Positions 22,998 through 34,423 of a DNA stretch of 64,000 nucleotides are shown one piece after another. Numbering within the stretch: position 1 is the first letter of the stretch; each line of letters starts with the position of its first letter. This DNA is from Mugil cephalus. Taxonomy: Eukaryota > Chordata > Actinopteri > Mugiliformes > Mugilidae. The position numbers and the translations under genes are program-made. Under the pieces are notes generated by a model. That model was not told the origin of the DNA. It made no database searches and worked only from the letters and a program-made list of their open reading frames with translations. The stretch covers positions 6,527,672 to 6,591,671 of the forward strand of contig NC_061782.1 of NCBI RefSeq assembly GCF_022458985.1, written 5' to 3'.

Positions 22998-25706
22998 TCG
23001 CGGAGCAGAGCTCCAATCTCGGAGCGCGATTCAGCGACATCTGGTGGTCTTTATGAGATCCAACATCACTACTGTGTGTTGATTTCTGTGTGCTGTCTTC
23101 ATTCTACATTTACAATATATATTATAAGAGGAACAAACATGTGCAACATTAGTCAATTTGTGTGTTTTGCACAAGTATGAAAGAATTTTATACACAGCAA
23201 AGGTTACACTGAGTAATGAAATTCTTACTTTGCAAGTTCCCTTCAAACTATTTATGGCATAGTTATTTGTATTTGTTTTATTCTTCTTCTTGTTCTTAAC
23301 TGTTTGTGACTGTCAGGGCTGCAGGCAGCTAAAGAAAAAGCAGATTTAGGTATTATATTCTGATACTTAGAGTACCGAATTGCCCAGGCCGTTGACAGAA
23401 TTATTATGATCACATTATTGTCTCCCTATTCTAAACTTCATATAACTTTGGAAAATACAATTAAATCCTTCAAGACATTTTTTTCTCAGTGTTTTTGAGG
23501 ACTAAAATATGTGTAATTTGCCATTATATTTTATCACATCAGTCTCCACCTGTGTCACTTTTTTTTATCCAAAAGCTGCATTTACAGGTTTACCTTACTG
23601 TTCAGTGTTTTGCTTTCAAATCAGAAATACACATCAACGACAAGGCTTATTAAGGGAAACACTAATCTTTATTTGTGTGTGTCCAGAACAAATACAGCCA
23701 CACGACAGAAGCTTGACGATAGTAATATCTTTTATTCTAATAATATTGCTTCTCATAAACACAAATGTTCATGCAAGATTTTGGACAAAACATCCTCCCA
23801 ACAAAAACACAGCACACATCCCTCTGAATACGAGTTCAGATCGCGTCGACGCCAATCGATGTGATAATGTCCAGAATCTAAAAGCTACAAAACATTATTT
23901 GACACTGAAGATGCGGATGGGATTTTATCTTTGGTAAAGATGAGGAAAGAGAATTTATAAAACACATGAGAAAAACATGATAATATGTGCAAAGAAACTC
24001 TAAATAAGAGGAAATTACATCATTGACTCTGATAAGGGTCACACAATGGAAGAGGCAAATTTACCCCAGTACAAGGAATGAAGGTGCATTTCAATGCTGG
24101 AGGTCGATTGCTTCTTTTTTCTTTTTTTTCTCCACTTTTTTTTTGAATGAATGAATGAATATGCAATTCCCTCTAAGGCACCCTTCCCTTTAATGGAAAT
24201 TTCCCCGCACATTTTAAAACAATACCAATACATGCTTTTGATATTTCCGAAATCAGAAATAATCATTAATTCTTCCATTCATTTCGTTCCAAACATTCAT
24301 TTTCTTTTAATCATCAGTACTGAGTTACTGGGATCACTGTACTAACACCCCAGTGTCACCCATCCTTCCATCTTTCTGACATTCAGTCACTTACAAATCC
24401 TTCATTCCTAAGAGTCATCTTGTAAAAAAACAAAAACAAAACAAATACACAGTGATTAAAAAACACAGATAAATGCTCTGATGGTGTCCCTTAGGTCACA
24501 TGCAACATAGGAAACACAGTCACATCAACTAAAACCAGCTACAAACAGCGTCAGGGTCCAAGCAGACTGTGAATATTTAAACTGCAGAAAAAAAAATGAA
24601 TGCACAATTAGGGCGAAGGACCAGTAGAACAAACAAAACCTGAAACGTGACTACTACAGCACCACCTTGAGGTCAATTAGTGTCATTATACGTGTGTATA
24701 AGTAGAGGGTGGTACAATCTTGGACTTTGGACTTTACGACCTCAATAAGAGGTTTAAAATATAGTGCATGCATCAACCGCTACATTGCTGGTAAGTAGGA
24801 CTTGGTCACTAGAGCATATAAACCCTGGCTCACTGCATCCACAGAGAGGGCGATTTATTCCACGCACCATCTCACAATTTGAGGCAATGACACACACGTG
24901 AAGCAGAGCTATTGTCATCGCGTGGATTTTGCAGATTTAAGCTTTTCGTACTGATGGAAAAAAGTTTTTGTTAACATCTAAATGCATTTAACAAGTTACT
25001 GTAAATGTTCGAAACTGTCTATAGATAAATTAGGTGCAGTTTGGGGGGAAAAAATTGAGAAACTGCTGTAGTTTCTGAAAGGAAATACGAAATATTCTAT
25101 TGAGAAAAAGTTGCAAACTGATTTACACTGACAAGAAAGAAACGTGAGCTTTGCTGCTTGGACCCCAATGACTTATTTTGAAGTTTAAATGAGCCCCAGG
25201 TAAACACAACAGTTCAGCTCCCCAGTTCAAGCTTAAGACTTCTAAAAAAAACATGACGGAAAATATATTTGACACAAGTCAACTTTGACAGTTACGCATA
25301 TAAGGTTTTTTCTACTCACAAAAAGGTTTTTCTCAAAGGAAAAAAAAAATCTTCAAAAGGGTGAAAGAAAACTGAAATCATGAATAAATACTCACGACTT
25401 CTTAAATAATCAATAAGACTCTGTACAATCTACTCTACTTTCATTTCAACAGTTCAAAAACATAATCCACACAACACTTTACAATGACGATCTTCATACA
25501 ATAAGAAATATAACAGACGTTAGGGCAGTTCTTAGTCCTACAGCTAAAAAGGTGCTGTAGGGGCTTGTACGCTACATGCTATCACACAAACATGCTCTCT
25601 CCAAACAGCGGAAAACAAACCGTCTGAAACATTTCATAAAGAGTTTGTTCCTAAAAAGATAAATTAATACTTTAGGACGTTCTCTTGTCCCTTTGCCCTC
25701 TGACAT

Positions 25707-25965
25707 TTGCTGCATTTACATGGACATGAGTATGGCACCAAAAAGAAGAATAAGAGGTCAAAAATGTCTTGAGTAGTCACCTGAATCAGAACAGACTGGT
25801 CCAATCTGAACAAAGAGGGGTGGCGTCAACCTTTGACCTTCGAGTCGATGCTTTGGGGCATGTTATGTATTTTCATTTTAGCTTCCAGGTAGAAAGTTAA
25901 TCTGGAATCTGATCAAAACGATTTCAATCAGGCTGAAGAAACATTGTCCACGTGAATGCAGCAAC
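25707..25965. mobile_element. Small TIR element (MITE)
   Basis: The left end TTGCTGCATTTACATGGACA is mirrored at the right end by TTGTCCACGTGAATGCAGCAA, an imperfect inverted repeat of about 20 bases. The element is about 260 bases with no coding capacity. Its ends resemble those of the element at 14849-15445 (TTTACATG). Confidence 0.6.
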
Positions 25966-26068
25966 AGAGACGTCATGGACACTTCAACACAGTTTTTAGG
26001 GCTTTCGTCTGCGAGGGTCATCTCTCTGCTCAGTTACTGCCACACAACTGGCCTGAAAGTAAATACTA

Positions 26069-26531
26069 CACCGATCAGCCACAACATTAAAACCACTGAC
26101 AGGAGAAGAAAATAACACTGACCATCTTGTGACAACACAACTCTCTCTGGGAAACTTTTGGACCTGGCATTCGTGTGGATGTTACTTAGACATGTAGCAC
26201 CCACCCCATAGCAATGACACTCTTTGATGGCAGCAGTTTAGGAATAACTCAAAAAAAAAAAACTAAAAAATATATGAAGAACAACACAAGGTGTTGACCT
26301 GGCCTCCAAATTCACTAGATCCCAAACTGATCAACTATCTATGGGACGATCCACAGAGCCCACAGGACCCAAAGCCCCCCTCCCACACTAACAACACTGT
26401 GTTTCCAGACACCACAGGACACCCTCAGAAGGCCCATGTCTACTCTATAATGAGTCACAGCTGTTTTGGAGGCACAAAAGGAGACCTACACAATATTAGT
26501 AAGGTGGTCATAATGTTATGCCTGATCGGTG
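26069..26531. mobile_element. Non-autonomous DNA transposon, longer relative of the 4708 element
   Basis: It begins CACCGATCAGCCACAACATTA and ends TAATGTTATGCCTGATCGGTG, the same terminal inverted repeats as the 4708-4973 element. TA precedes the left end (26067-26068); the right-hand duplication has decayed. The interior shares blocks with the 4708 copy in reverse orientation (GGACCTGGCATTCGTGTGGATG, CCACAGGACACCCTCAGAAGG) and has extra sequence between them, so the 4708 copy is an internal-deletion derivative. Confidence 0.75.
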
Positions 26532-27270
26532 AATGTAGTATCCACATGATTGAGTGAGGAGAAATGTTGTACTTCAAGGCAAACCTTGACATCTTGAGTA
26601 TTTACCTCATCAGACACATGGGGTTAGTAAAAGTAATATAAAGATACAGCTATAAAAAAAAAAACAACAACAACAAAAAAACAAAAAAAAAACAAGAAAA
26701 GTGCCTGATGAGGAAAAAACCATCAAAGTTCACAAAGATCTCAAATATGAAGAGACCTGTTTTAATAATATTTCCTGTGGACTGATCTTGACCATTCAGA
26801 TTTTATGGAGCAACAGTGCAAAGGCTTATAGAACTAGATAGAACAAGTACAAGTCACTGTGACAGAGCAAGCGAACTGGCAGTCTTTTTAAGGGAGCATG
26901 GTTGGAAATGTAAGGCACTACAGTCTCAGTTGGAGCGTCTCTGCATCCTTCACACCTCCATTAACCTGCTTGGGGAGAATCTGGTGGCGAAACTGAATTT
27001 GCAGGGTCGTCATTCGGGAAACTCCCAGAACATCTAGTAAACACGTCGTCGTCTTCTATGCATAATCTGGACAGCGAGAGGTTATTTCTGCAGGTTCAGT
27101 GAACGCCATAAGGAGAAATCTCCCCTCCAGCCGAGACAGGCGAGGCTCAACGGACGGCCTGACTTGGTGGGATGTGCTACTTCTCAGGTGCGGTTTAGGA
27201 GTGAGGACAGAGCATGGAAGAAGCTTCTAGCACAGGACAGACGTTTGGGGACATGTTGGCGTGCGTGTGC

Positions 27271-29914
27271 TTACAGTCGAGTGAACGGGCCCACGTGGAG
27301 AGGCCCCCTCAGTTTGGGCGAGGAGCAGGAGTTGGTGGTGAACATGGAGGACGGGGAGGAGGAGTACGGAGAGGAGGAGGCGGACGGCGGGTCGCTGCCG
27401 CTGCTGAGGGTGAAGATGCTGGAAATGGCAACATCCACGATGCCTTGACATAGTTCTGGATAGAGTTTCCTGGGAAGCAGAGGTTTGACATTTAAAATTG
27501 TACACAGAAGCTCAAAATGTTGACGAATAAATGTGAAAATTCAATGATTTGTCGATTAGAAAGAATAACGAATGCAAAGAAGAACATAAATGATACTTAC
27601 TGTGCACAGGCTGGAGCTCCATTGATCTCGATGAGCCACACTTTGAAGCTCTCGTCCACCATGAAATCAAACCCAAAGAGCTGGAAGCTCTGGTAGGACA
27701 GGTGCTTAGTGCTGATGGCAGGTTCGATACACGTCAGACAGCTCCTGTGAAAGCAGGAACAAGGAATCATTTCAGACTGATTGAACATTAATGATAAACG
27801 CCGTGACAACTTTAAGCCACGCCCGAACCAAACCATGTTATTCATTCTGCTTTGTTGCCGTTTTTATTTATATTTCTACTTTATTTATCGTGTTTATTCA
27901 CATCCATACTGTTTACTTAGTATCTATATATTATCGTTGCTATGGATATAAAAATCCTGGAACTTGAACTGAACTAGTGACCAAACCCTGAATGGCCACT
28001 TGAGACCTGCCACAAACGAGCCCTGTTTAAACATGAGGGGTCCCATGTGGAAGACTTTATCGCAGGAGCTTGGTGAAACGTTTTGGGCGTGTTTTTTTTT
28101 TTTTTTTTAATAACTCACACATCAAGACTTAAAGTTGTATGTGAGGACTCTCAGTTTCCCATAAGCACGTCCAGCTGCCTCTGTTTTACAGGAGGCTTTA
28201 AGATATGCATTATTTAGCTTTGAGTAACAGGTGGGTGCCCTGTCAAGCTGCCAGCTGTCTTCTTAGGGGTCACCCGCCAGCCTCAGCTCCACTCACACTC
28301 AACCTCTCTGCTCATTTTTAAATAAGCCGGGAGTTACGAGGAGTACAGTTACCGTCCATGCGGAGCTTCACAGAGAGGGCTTTTATACAGTCAAGAATCC
28401 AGAGTTCATTAGGAAACTGAAAAGTAAAAAACAGCAGCAAAAAACAAGACGGTGCCTACTTGATGATCTGCTTGATCTGAGGTAATATGGAGGTCTCCAG
28501 GGTGATGTTGTGAGTGTTCAGCAGGTACAGCCTGAACTCGTCGAAGAACATCTCGTTGCCCTCCTCGTAGCGGCCGTAGTTCTGGGAGTGCTCCTTCTGG
28601 ATGCAGTGGTTGGTCAGGTGGCTGGTCATGTCCTGGAGGTCGGAGCTGTTGTAGGGCTCCGATGAAGTCCGCAGCACGCCCTCCCGGTATAAATAGATGT
28701 TGTACTGATGGTCCACCAGCACCCAGCTCCTAGCAGCAATATGACAGAAGAAGAACTATGTTAAAAAGTACATATTAAGACCTTCTCTGTGTGTTTGTGT
28801 TATGAATTAGAAGAAAAAAAAACATGCCTGATGTCAAACTTCCGATGTCCTGGCTCCAGGAGCAGGGGCTTCTCCAGGTACTTCTGAATTACATGAACCT
28901 GTCCCTGATTATCAATATACTCCAGCAGCTGATTAGCATCGTGGGATATCAAAATACCAGCACCTGTTGCAATAATAATAATAAAATAAATATATTTTTA
29001 TCAAGTTGCATCCTCAGTTTCAGACCTGTAAACAATACAAGCAGTAGAGAGCAGTAAAGGGTATTTATTGACCATTAGCAGATAAAAATGATCAAGTATG
29101 TAATAACAATCGATGTATTGACAGGCAAACTGACCCAGGCTTACCAGTATCCCACATTTAAACCAATCGAATATGAATAACAGATTTCACCTTTAGCTCC
29201 AGCAGAGGACTTGGCTATCCACACTGTACCCTCCCCACTCTCCTTTTTAGTGTTATAGGAAGCCAGGAAGACTTCCCGCTCATCAGTCTTGGGGTTGTTC
29301 TTCAGATGGCTAATGCCATTTGTAGCTGGGGCAACGGGGGTGTTGAGGTTAGTCGGATAGATGATGTAGGACTCAGGAAACCAGTTACTGGAGTCAGACA
29401 GCTCTGGACTGGTCTTTATTAGTCTAATGGCGAAGAAGAAAAAAACGGTCAGCTAATGTAACCCCTGTCCCCTGAATAATTTACCCGTGGACAAGCGCAT
29501 TAACCAAATACATAGATACACACTTGACCAAGGATGCCTTCCTGCAGAGTTTGTCAGCGCCTCTGTAGTAATTTACCAGCTGCACCAGTCCAGGTTCATG
29601 GCCTGCAAAGTCAAAGGGAGGACACCTTTAAAGTCTTTACGAATAAGACACTGAGTAATAAGACTTTCCACAGGATGCAGCTCGGCACAGCCACGGCTTG
29701 CTGTCTCATCCTCATGGGTGGACACCAATATAGCACAAGCAAACCGGATTCACTCACCCAGACGGCCGAAGGGTAATCTATTACGTTCTCCGAGCATCAA
29801 GTTGAATCTGGGATTGTCTCTTTTCAGCCTCTTCCATTGTCCAGTCGAGAGGAGGATTTTGGAAACTTCTGCGTAAACAGAGCTGTTGTCGTCCCGGGTA
29901 ACAAATGTATACAT
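27271..29914 (-). CDS. ttl: Tubulin-tyrosine ligase
   Basis: Seven exons on the minus strand (29914-29758, 29602-29524, 29423-29191, 28963-28828, 28729-28460, 27744-27601, 27469-27271) join with consistent phases to 1218 bases, giving 405 residues. The enzyme uses ATP to add tyrosine back to the C terminus of detyrosinated alpha-tubulin in the cytoplasm. Recognisable blocks are the N-terminal MYTFV...[31 protein letters not shown], the ATP-grasp segment [20 protein letters not shown], and [11 protein letters not shown]...[12 protein letters not shown]. The fourth intron has a GC donor (CAG|GCATGT at 28827-28822), which phase and protein alignment require. The final exon encodes a serine/proline-rich tail of over 40 residues, unlike the shorter human C terminus (human 377 aa). 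The gene is divergent from FIGNL1. Confidence 0.95.
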
Positions 29915-31372
29915 CGGTGCATTCATAATGCCACGTTTACTGTTACTAATAATAATAAAAAAAATACTAATAATAATAATAATAAAAACGATTGAGCTTG
30001 CAAGTAACTTAGCTGTCTATCTAGTTGAGACTGCAGCAGACTGACTGTTCAGGGTTATCTCCTCTGGTCGTGCCATGATGATGAGTCAGTCATAATCCAG
30101 TCCAACACTTCCCAGTTCACTCAAACTGGTGATGAGAAGCTGCGATTCAGAGGTCTGTGGCTAACATGTGGGTATATGAAACACTGCAACACGCAAAGGA
30201 AGAAAAGTTCATGCTGCTCGGTGCACAGGGTCCGTTCAGTGTCCCCAGACAGGGTGTGACTGACTGACTACTGCTGCTGCTGAGACCGGCTCCTCCTGGG
30301 GTTGGTCCCGTCTGGATTAATTTACATCCTGTCTCTTGCAGAAGCTAACGTTATAGCTAACGGTCTGCGCCCTCTGTGACCATTTATCCAGGAAACTCTT
30401 CCGGTGTCCGTCCTCAAACACAAATGCAGCAGAAATGAAGAAACTGAACAGTTATCTACACAACGCCACAAACACAGTCTTTTTTTTTCTCCCACTAGCG
30501 GCGTGTGCTTTATTCTCTGAAGCTCGGCAATAGTCTGTCATCCACTGTCGACACAATAAACACAGTGCTACACGGTTGTGGTTGATGTAGTTTACCCCTT
30601 CGTTAAAAATCACAATTAAATTATATATATGTATTTTTATACAATCCAAAATCAAATAAATACATCTTATATTATACTATCTCTACAGACATACTTTCGT
30701 TTAACATAATTTATGTCTTAGTCACTTCCTGACAATTAATTTCAACAATAAATATACAACATTTCCCAGAATGCAACGCGGCAAAGCGACTCATCTGCTT
30801 TAGCGTGTCGTCGCCACAAGATGTCGTTGTAGACCTCAAGTCAGCAGAACCGTGCGGGGTTAAAAAAAAAAAAGTTTTTAAACTACGGCAAATATTCTCA
30901 CGATATGCCTCGAACTTTGTAAGAAACTGTAATGAACCAAAAGTCTGTCTACGTCTAAGTGTAAGTAATTTCATTCGGCGTTATAATAATATTTTAATAG
31001 ATGTTGTCGAGTCGCTGGGCCGAACGGGGGGATAAATGGAGCACTCCCTACTTGTGACAAGTTACGGGTCTCGTTCCAATACTTTTAGACAAAGTTATTT
31101 GCCTCTCGTTAACGTTTATTTTCGCTGTCTTTTCAACTTAAGTCGACATTTTCTCAATTGAAAAACACTTTATTCAGACATCACTTGCTCTGGTTTCCTA
31201 TATTTTTCAAAAAACGACGCTGGAAACACGAGTGTGTGTGTTTCCGACACCGAATTGGAACGAGGCAGGAAGTTGAAGCGGAAGAAGAAACAGGTGGCGG
31301 GAACGGACAACAACTTTCAGTTTACTCCTCTTTAATGTGTTGTTTATTTCATAAGAACACGTCACTAATAGT
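29915..31372. promoter_or_regulatory. Divergent promoter region of TTL (-) and FIGNL1 (+)
   Basis: Between the TTL start codon and the FIGNL1 coding exon lies a region with a ZNF143/SBS-type motif TTTCCCAGAATGCA (30762-30775). ETS-type GGAAG cores lie around 31267-31283, and a potential FIGNL1 5' UTR donor (AATA|GTAAGT) lies near 31371. TTL probably starts between 29.95 and 30.4 kb, and FIGNL1 between 30.78 and 31.3 kb. No TATA box is seen for either. TSS positions are inferred, not shown. Confidence 0.5.
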
Positions 31373-31816
31373 AAGTGGCATCCCCTCGTGCTCGCAGTGT
31401 TGTTTGTTGTTGTGGGGTTTGGGTTGTTTTTAGGGCGAGGATAGGATTTAATGGAGGCTGAATGAGGAGTTTTAAGTCTTGAACTGTCTCTTATAGAGCT
31501 ACATATCCACCAAAACTGTGTTTCCACGCTTATGTTAACACTATTGACGCAGTTGTATATGTTTGTTTGGAGGTTATCTCTGCTACTAATGCTGCTAATG
31601 ACCCAAAATAATTCACCTACTAGTGTTTGGATTGAAAGTTGCTGGGATTACGTTTAAACCAATTCTAAGATAAACTGCATAACACTGCATGTAACGAGAT
31701 GCAGACTTTTTGTGCGCTTGGATCAGAGGTGATGTGCGCCTTGGCTTTTACTGAGGGTCATGCATTTTTAATCGGTTTCGTCCCCTTCTCCTTCACCAGG
31801 CTGGAGCAGACCAGGC

Positions 31817-33751
31817 ATGAGTGGCGCGCACCTGGACGAATGGCAGAGGAGGTCCTTTGACATTTCATCTGGCACCTGCACACCTGAACAGACGGCCGAT
31901 GCCTACCGGGCCCACATCCTCTCCATTCAGTATGCATGGGCAAGCTCCCAGCTCTCTCAGGCCGGCACGGCCAGCCTGCTCAGGACCTACTCCGAGCGTT
32001 ACGCCTCAGTGCTGGACTCGGATGACCCCCGCGCCGGGCTCAACAACTATGCAGAGGGCGCGCTCCATCTGGCTCGCAGTCAGAGGAACTACAGCGACAA
32101 ATGGGAGTCGTCTCTCACCAAGGAGAGTGTGATGGAGTTGCCTTGCGTGCGGAAGATGATTCGGGCCAGGACGGGGGGCGAAAGGTGCCTTGTCGCACCA
32201 GCAGATGTTAACATACCTGTGGGACAGGAGGCCAGAGGCGGCCAACTCTCTGCTCCCTTCACCGGTGTCAGGTCAGAGACTGCATTGTTCAAACCTACAG
32301 GACCACCACAGCCTAAATCAGAGGTTAATGTCACTGCCAGTAATCCTGCTTATATTTCGGCCGAGAGGCCAAGAGCCCCTGATGGGATCTCGGGTAATTT
32401 AAATTCATTCCCCCGACCTCCAGCCCGACCACAGTCGGTGTTTAATCATCCTTCAGTTCAGGGAAACCCTGGCCCCGCAGTGAGCGTTCAGAACCATCAG
32501 TCCAGCTTCTTCCCCACCTCAAACCCATCAAAGCGGAAAAATTTTTACAGCCCAGATGGCGGCGATGGCGGCAGGGGGCAACACGGGGCTCAAGGCGGCG
32601 CTGACCCACGAGCCGGATGCAACTTCAAAACGGCTCGCGAGCAGTTTGTCGTCGACCAGCAGAAGAAACATTCCTATCAGCCCCAGAGAGGTCAGCCTCC
32701 TGGGATGGCAGCGATTGTGAAGAAATCTCTGGGCGCGAACAGACCTCGAGGTACGTTTTCTAAATTTGTGTCTCCCATCCCAAGACAGGAGGAGGAGGAA
32801 AGTGCGTCGAGGCACAATTCCAATCAGGAGCCTGAAATCTTGGACGAGCGTCTGAAAAACTTTGAGCCGAAGATAATTGAGCTGATTATGAGTGAGATCA
32901 TGGACCACGGTCCTCCTGTAGCTTGGGATGACATAGCAGGCCTGGAGTTTGCCAAGACCACCATAAAGGAGATCGTGGTTTGGCCCATGCTGCGACCCGA
33001 CATCTTCACGGGCCTCCGTGGTCCACCCAAGGGCATCCTCCTGTTTGGACCCCCAGGGACAGGAAAAACACTAATAGGAAAATGCATAGCCTGTCAATCA
33101 GGCGCCACCTTCTTTAGCATCAGCGCTTCGTCGCTCACGTCCAAGTGGGTGGGTGAGGGAGAAAAAATGGTGCGCGCCCTGTTTGCCATCGCCCGCTGCC
33201 ACCAGCCCGCCGTCATCTTCATCGACGAAATCGACTCACTGCTGTCCCAGCGGACGGACGGGGAGCACGACTCGTCGCGCCGGATAAAGACCGAGTTCTT
33301 GGTCCAGCTGGACGGGGCGGCCACGGCGGCCGAGGACCGCATCCTGGTGGTGGGCGCCACCAACCGGCCCCAGGAGATCGACGAGGCCGCCCGCCGACGC
33401 CTGGCGAAGCGGCTGTACATCCCCCTGCCCGAAGCCGCCGCCCGGCTGCAGATCGTGACGAACCTCATGGCTCGGGAGAAGAACCAGCTGAGAGAGCCGG
33501 AGCTGGAGGGCGTGGTGACGGCCACGGAGGGGTTCTCCGGAGCCGACATGACTCAGCTGTGTCGGGAGGCGGCGCTGGGGCCCATACGCAGCATCCAGCT
33601 CAGCGACATCGCCACCATCACCGCAGATCAGGTGCGACCGATCCTGTACGGCGACTTCCAGGAGGCCCTGAAGACCGTGCGACCCAGCGTCTCCACGAAG
33701 GACTTGGAGCTGTACGAGGAGTGGAATCAGACTTTCGGATGTGGACGTTGA
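31817..33751 (+). CDS. fignl1: Fidgetin-like protein 1, AAA ATPase
   Basis: A single uninterrupted coding exon of 644 residues (human 674). It acts in the nucleus in homologous recombination and meiosis by displacing RAD51 from DNA, with partner FIRRM. The N terminus has the conserved block DAYRA...IQYAWA. A RAD51-binding FxxA motif is seen as F270-K-T-A273. The AAA module has Walker A GPPGTGKT (411-418), Walker B VIFIDEID (466-473, with D470 and E471), ATNRPQEID, an arginine-finger stretch ARRRLAKRLYIPLP, and the Vps4-type C-terminal FGCGR end. A splice acceptor (TTCACCAG, 31793-31800) lies just before the start, so the 5' UTR is split while the coding part is not, as in mammals. The 3' end likely uses AATAAA at 34418-34423. 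Confidence 0.97.
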   Translation: MSGAHLDEWQRRSFDISSGTCTPEQTADAYRAHILSIQYAWASSQLSQAGTASLLRTYSERYASVLDSDDPRAGLNNYAEGALHLARSQRNYSDKWESSLTKESVMELPCVRKMIRARTGGERCLVAPADVNIPVGQEARGGQLSAPFTGVRSETALFKPTGPPQPKSEVNVTASNPAYISAERPRAPDGISGNLNSFPRPPARPQSVFNHPSVQGNPGPAVSVQNHQSSFFPTSNPSKRKNFYSPDGGDGGRGQHGAQGGADPRAGCNFKTAREQFVVDQQKKHSYQPQRGQPPGMAAIVKKSLGANRPRGTFSKFVSPIPRQEEEESASRHNSNQEPEILDERLKNFEPKIIELIMSEIMDHGPPVAWDDIAGLEFAKTTIKEIVVWPMLRPDIFTGLRGPPKGILLFGPPGTGKTLIGKCIACQSGATFFSISASSLTSKWVGEGEKMVRALFAIARCHQPAVIFIDEIDSLLSQRTDGEHDSSRRIKTEFLVQLDGAATAAEDRILVVGATNRPQEIDEAARRRLAKRLYIPLPEAAARLQIVTNLMAREKNQLREPELEGVVTATEGFSGADMTQLCREAALGPIRSIQLSDIATITADQVRPILYGDFQEALKTVRPSVSTKDLELYEEWNQTFGCGR

Positions 33752-33976
33752 ACTCGTTTCTTGTGCTTGATTATCATCAATCTCTGTTCAAGCTCTGGAT
33801 AATATTTAGAACTAAGATGAGGTAAAGACAAATACAAAAAAGTTCATCCAGAGAAGTTGGTTAGACTATTTAAGCAGGGGTTTCTATACTTTAACTGTTG
33901 CAATACATTAACATTAATCACTATGTTCAGGTTGTAACCCACTAGGAGTTGAATGTTTTTTAAGTTTACACACATA

Positions 33977-34060
33977 CACTGATCAGCCACAACATTAAAA
34001 CCACTCACAGGTGAAGTAAATAACTTTTGGACCTGACGTTTATATGGTTGTTACTTAGAT
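33977..34060. mobile_element. Truncated copy of the CACTGATCAG-type element
   Basis: CACTGATCAGCCACAACATTAAAACC, preceded by TA, followed by AGGTGAAGTAAATAACTTTTGGACCTG and TTACTTAGATAT, matches the left part of the 26069 and 59571 copies. The right end is missing. It lies in the 3' UTR of FIGNL1. Confidence 0.65.
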
Positions 34061-34417
34061 ATTTACCTCAGCAGGATGCAACCTGACACAGACTTAAACT
34101 GACAACTTAAAATATAAATAAATAAATGTAATACATAAATGTCTGATTGGTGTAATAACTGTAGTTTTTAAGTTTGCGCTGAAAGAATTTGCATTTTGCA
34201 TTCAGATGTTTTTTTTTATTAGATGCTGTTTTGTTCAGACACTAATTCCCCTGTTATTTTGTTATTTGTTATACACATTATGCTCCATGATGTGTACGTG
34301 GACTTTGTTCCAGATGAAGCTGCGATATTGAGTTGTTCCCACCTTTTTCATAAGCAATACAAGACTTTTTTTTATCTTGGGTCCATTTAGTTTGTTTCAA
34401 TTTGTTTCTTTCATCCT

Positions 34418-34423
34418 AATAAA
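34418..34423 (+). terminator. Likely FIGNL1 polyadenylation signal
   Basis: AATAAA about 670 bases after the FIGNL1 stop codon, followed by a T/G-rich stretch. It is the best-placed canonical signal downstream of the gene. Confidence 0.55.

Larger units (their letters stand above)
22431..23250. repeat. Tandem unit 3 of the 7SL RNA array (truncated)
   Basis: The third unit begins CTGTCCACCAGGAAGAAATAA. It matches units 1 and 2 through the 7SL gene and its promoter, then stops matching after about 23250 (...ACAGCAAAGGTTACACTGA...TTCCCTTC). It is therefore the outer edge of the array on the TTL side. Confidence 0.8.
23251..27270. other. TTL 3' UTR and downstream flank
   Basis: This 4-kb stretch follows the TTL stop codon on the minus strand. 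It is AT-rich and has no other coding potential. Reverse AATAAA signals (TTTATT on plus) occur near 23670 and 23729, so a long TTL 3' UTR is possible. Two small inverted-repeat elements (25707-25965 and 26069-26531) are embedded in it. Otherwise nothing is recognised. Confidence 0.5.

Noticed and set aside
33094-33549. 151-codon minus-strand frame in FIGNL1
   Set aside because: Antisense shadow of the GC-rich AAA domain.
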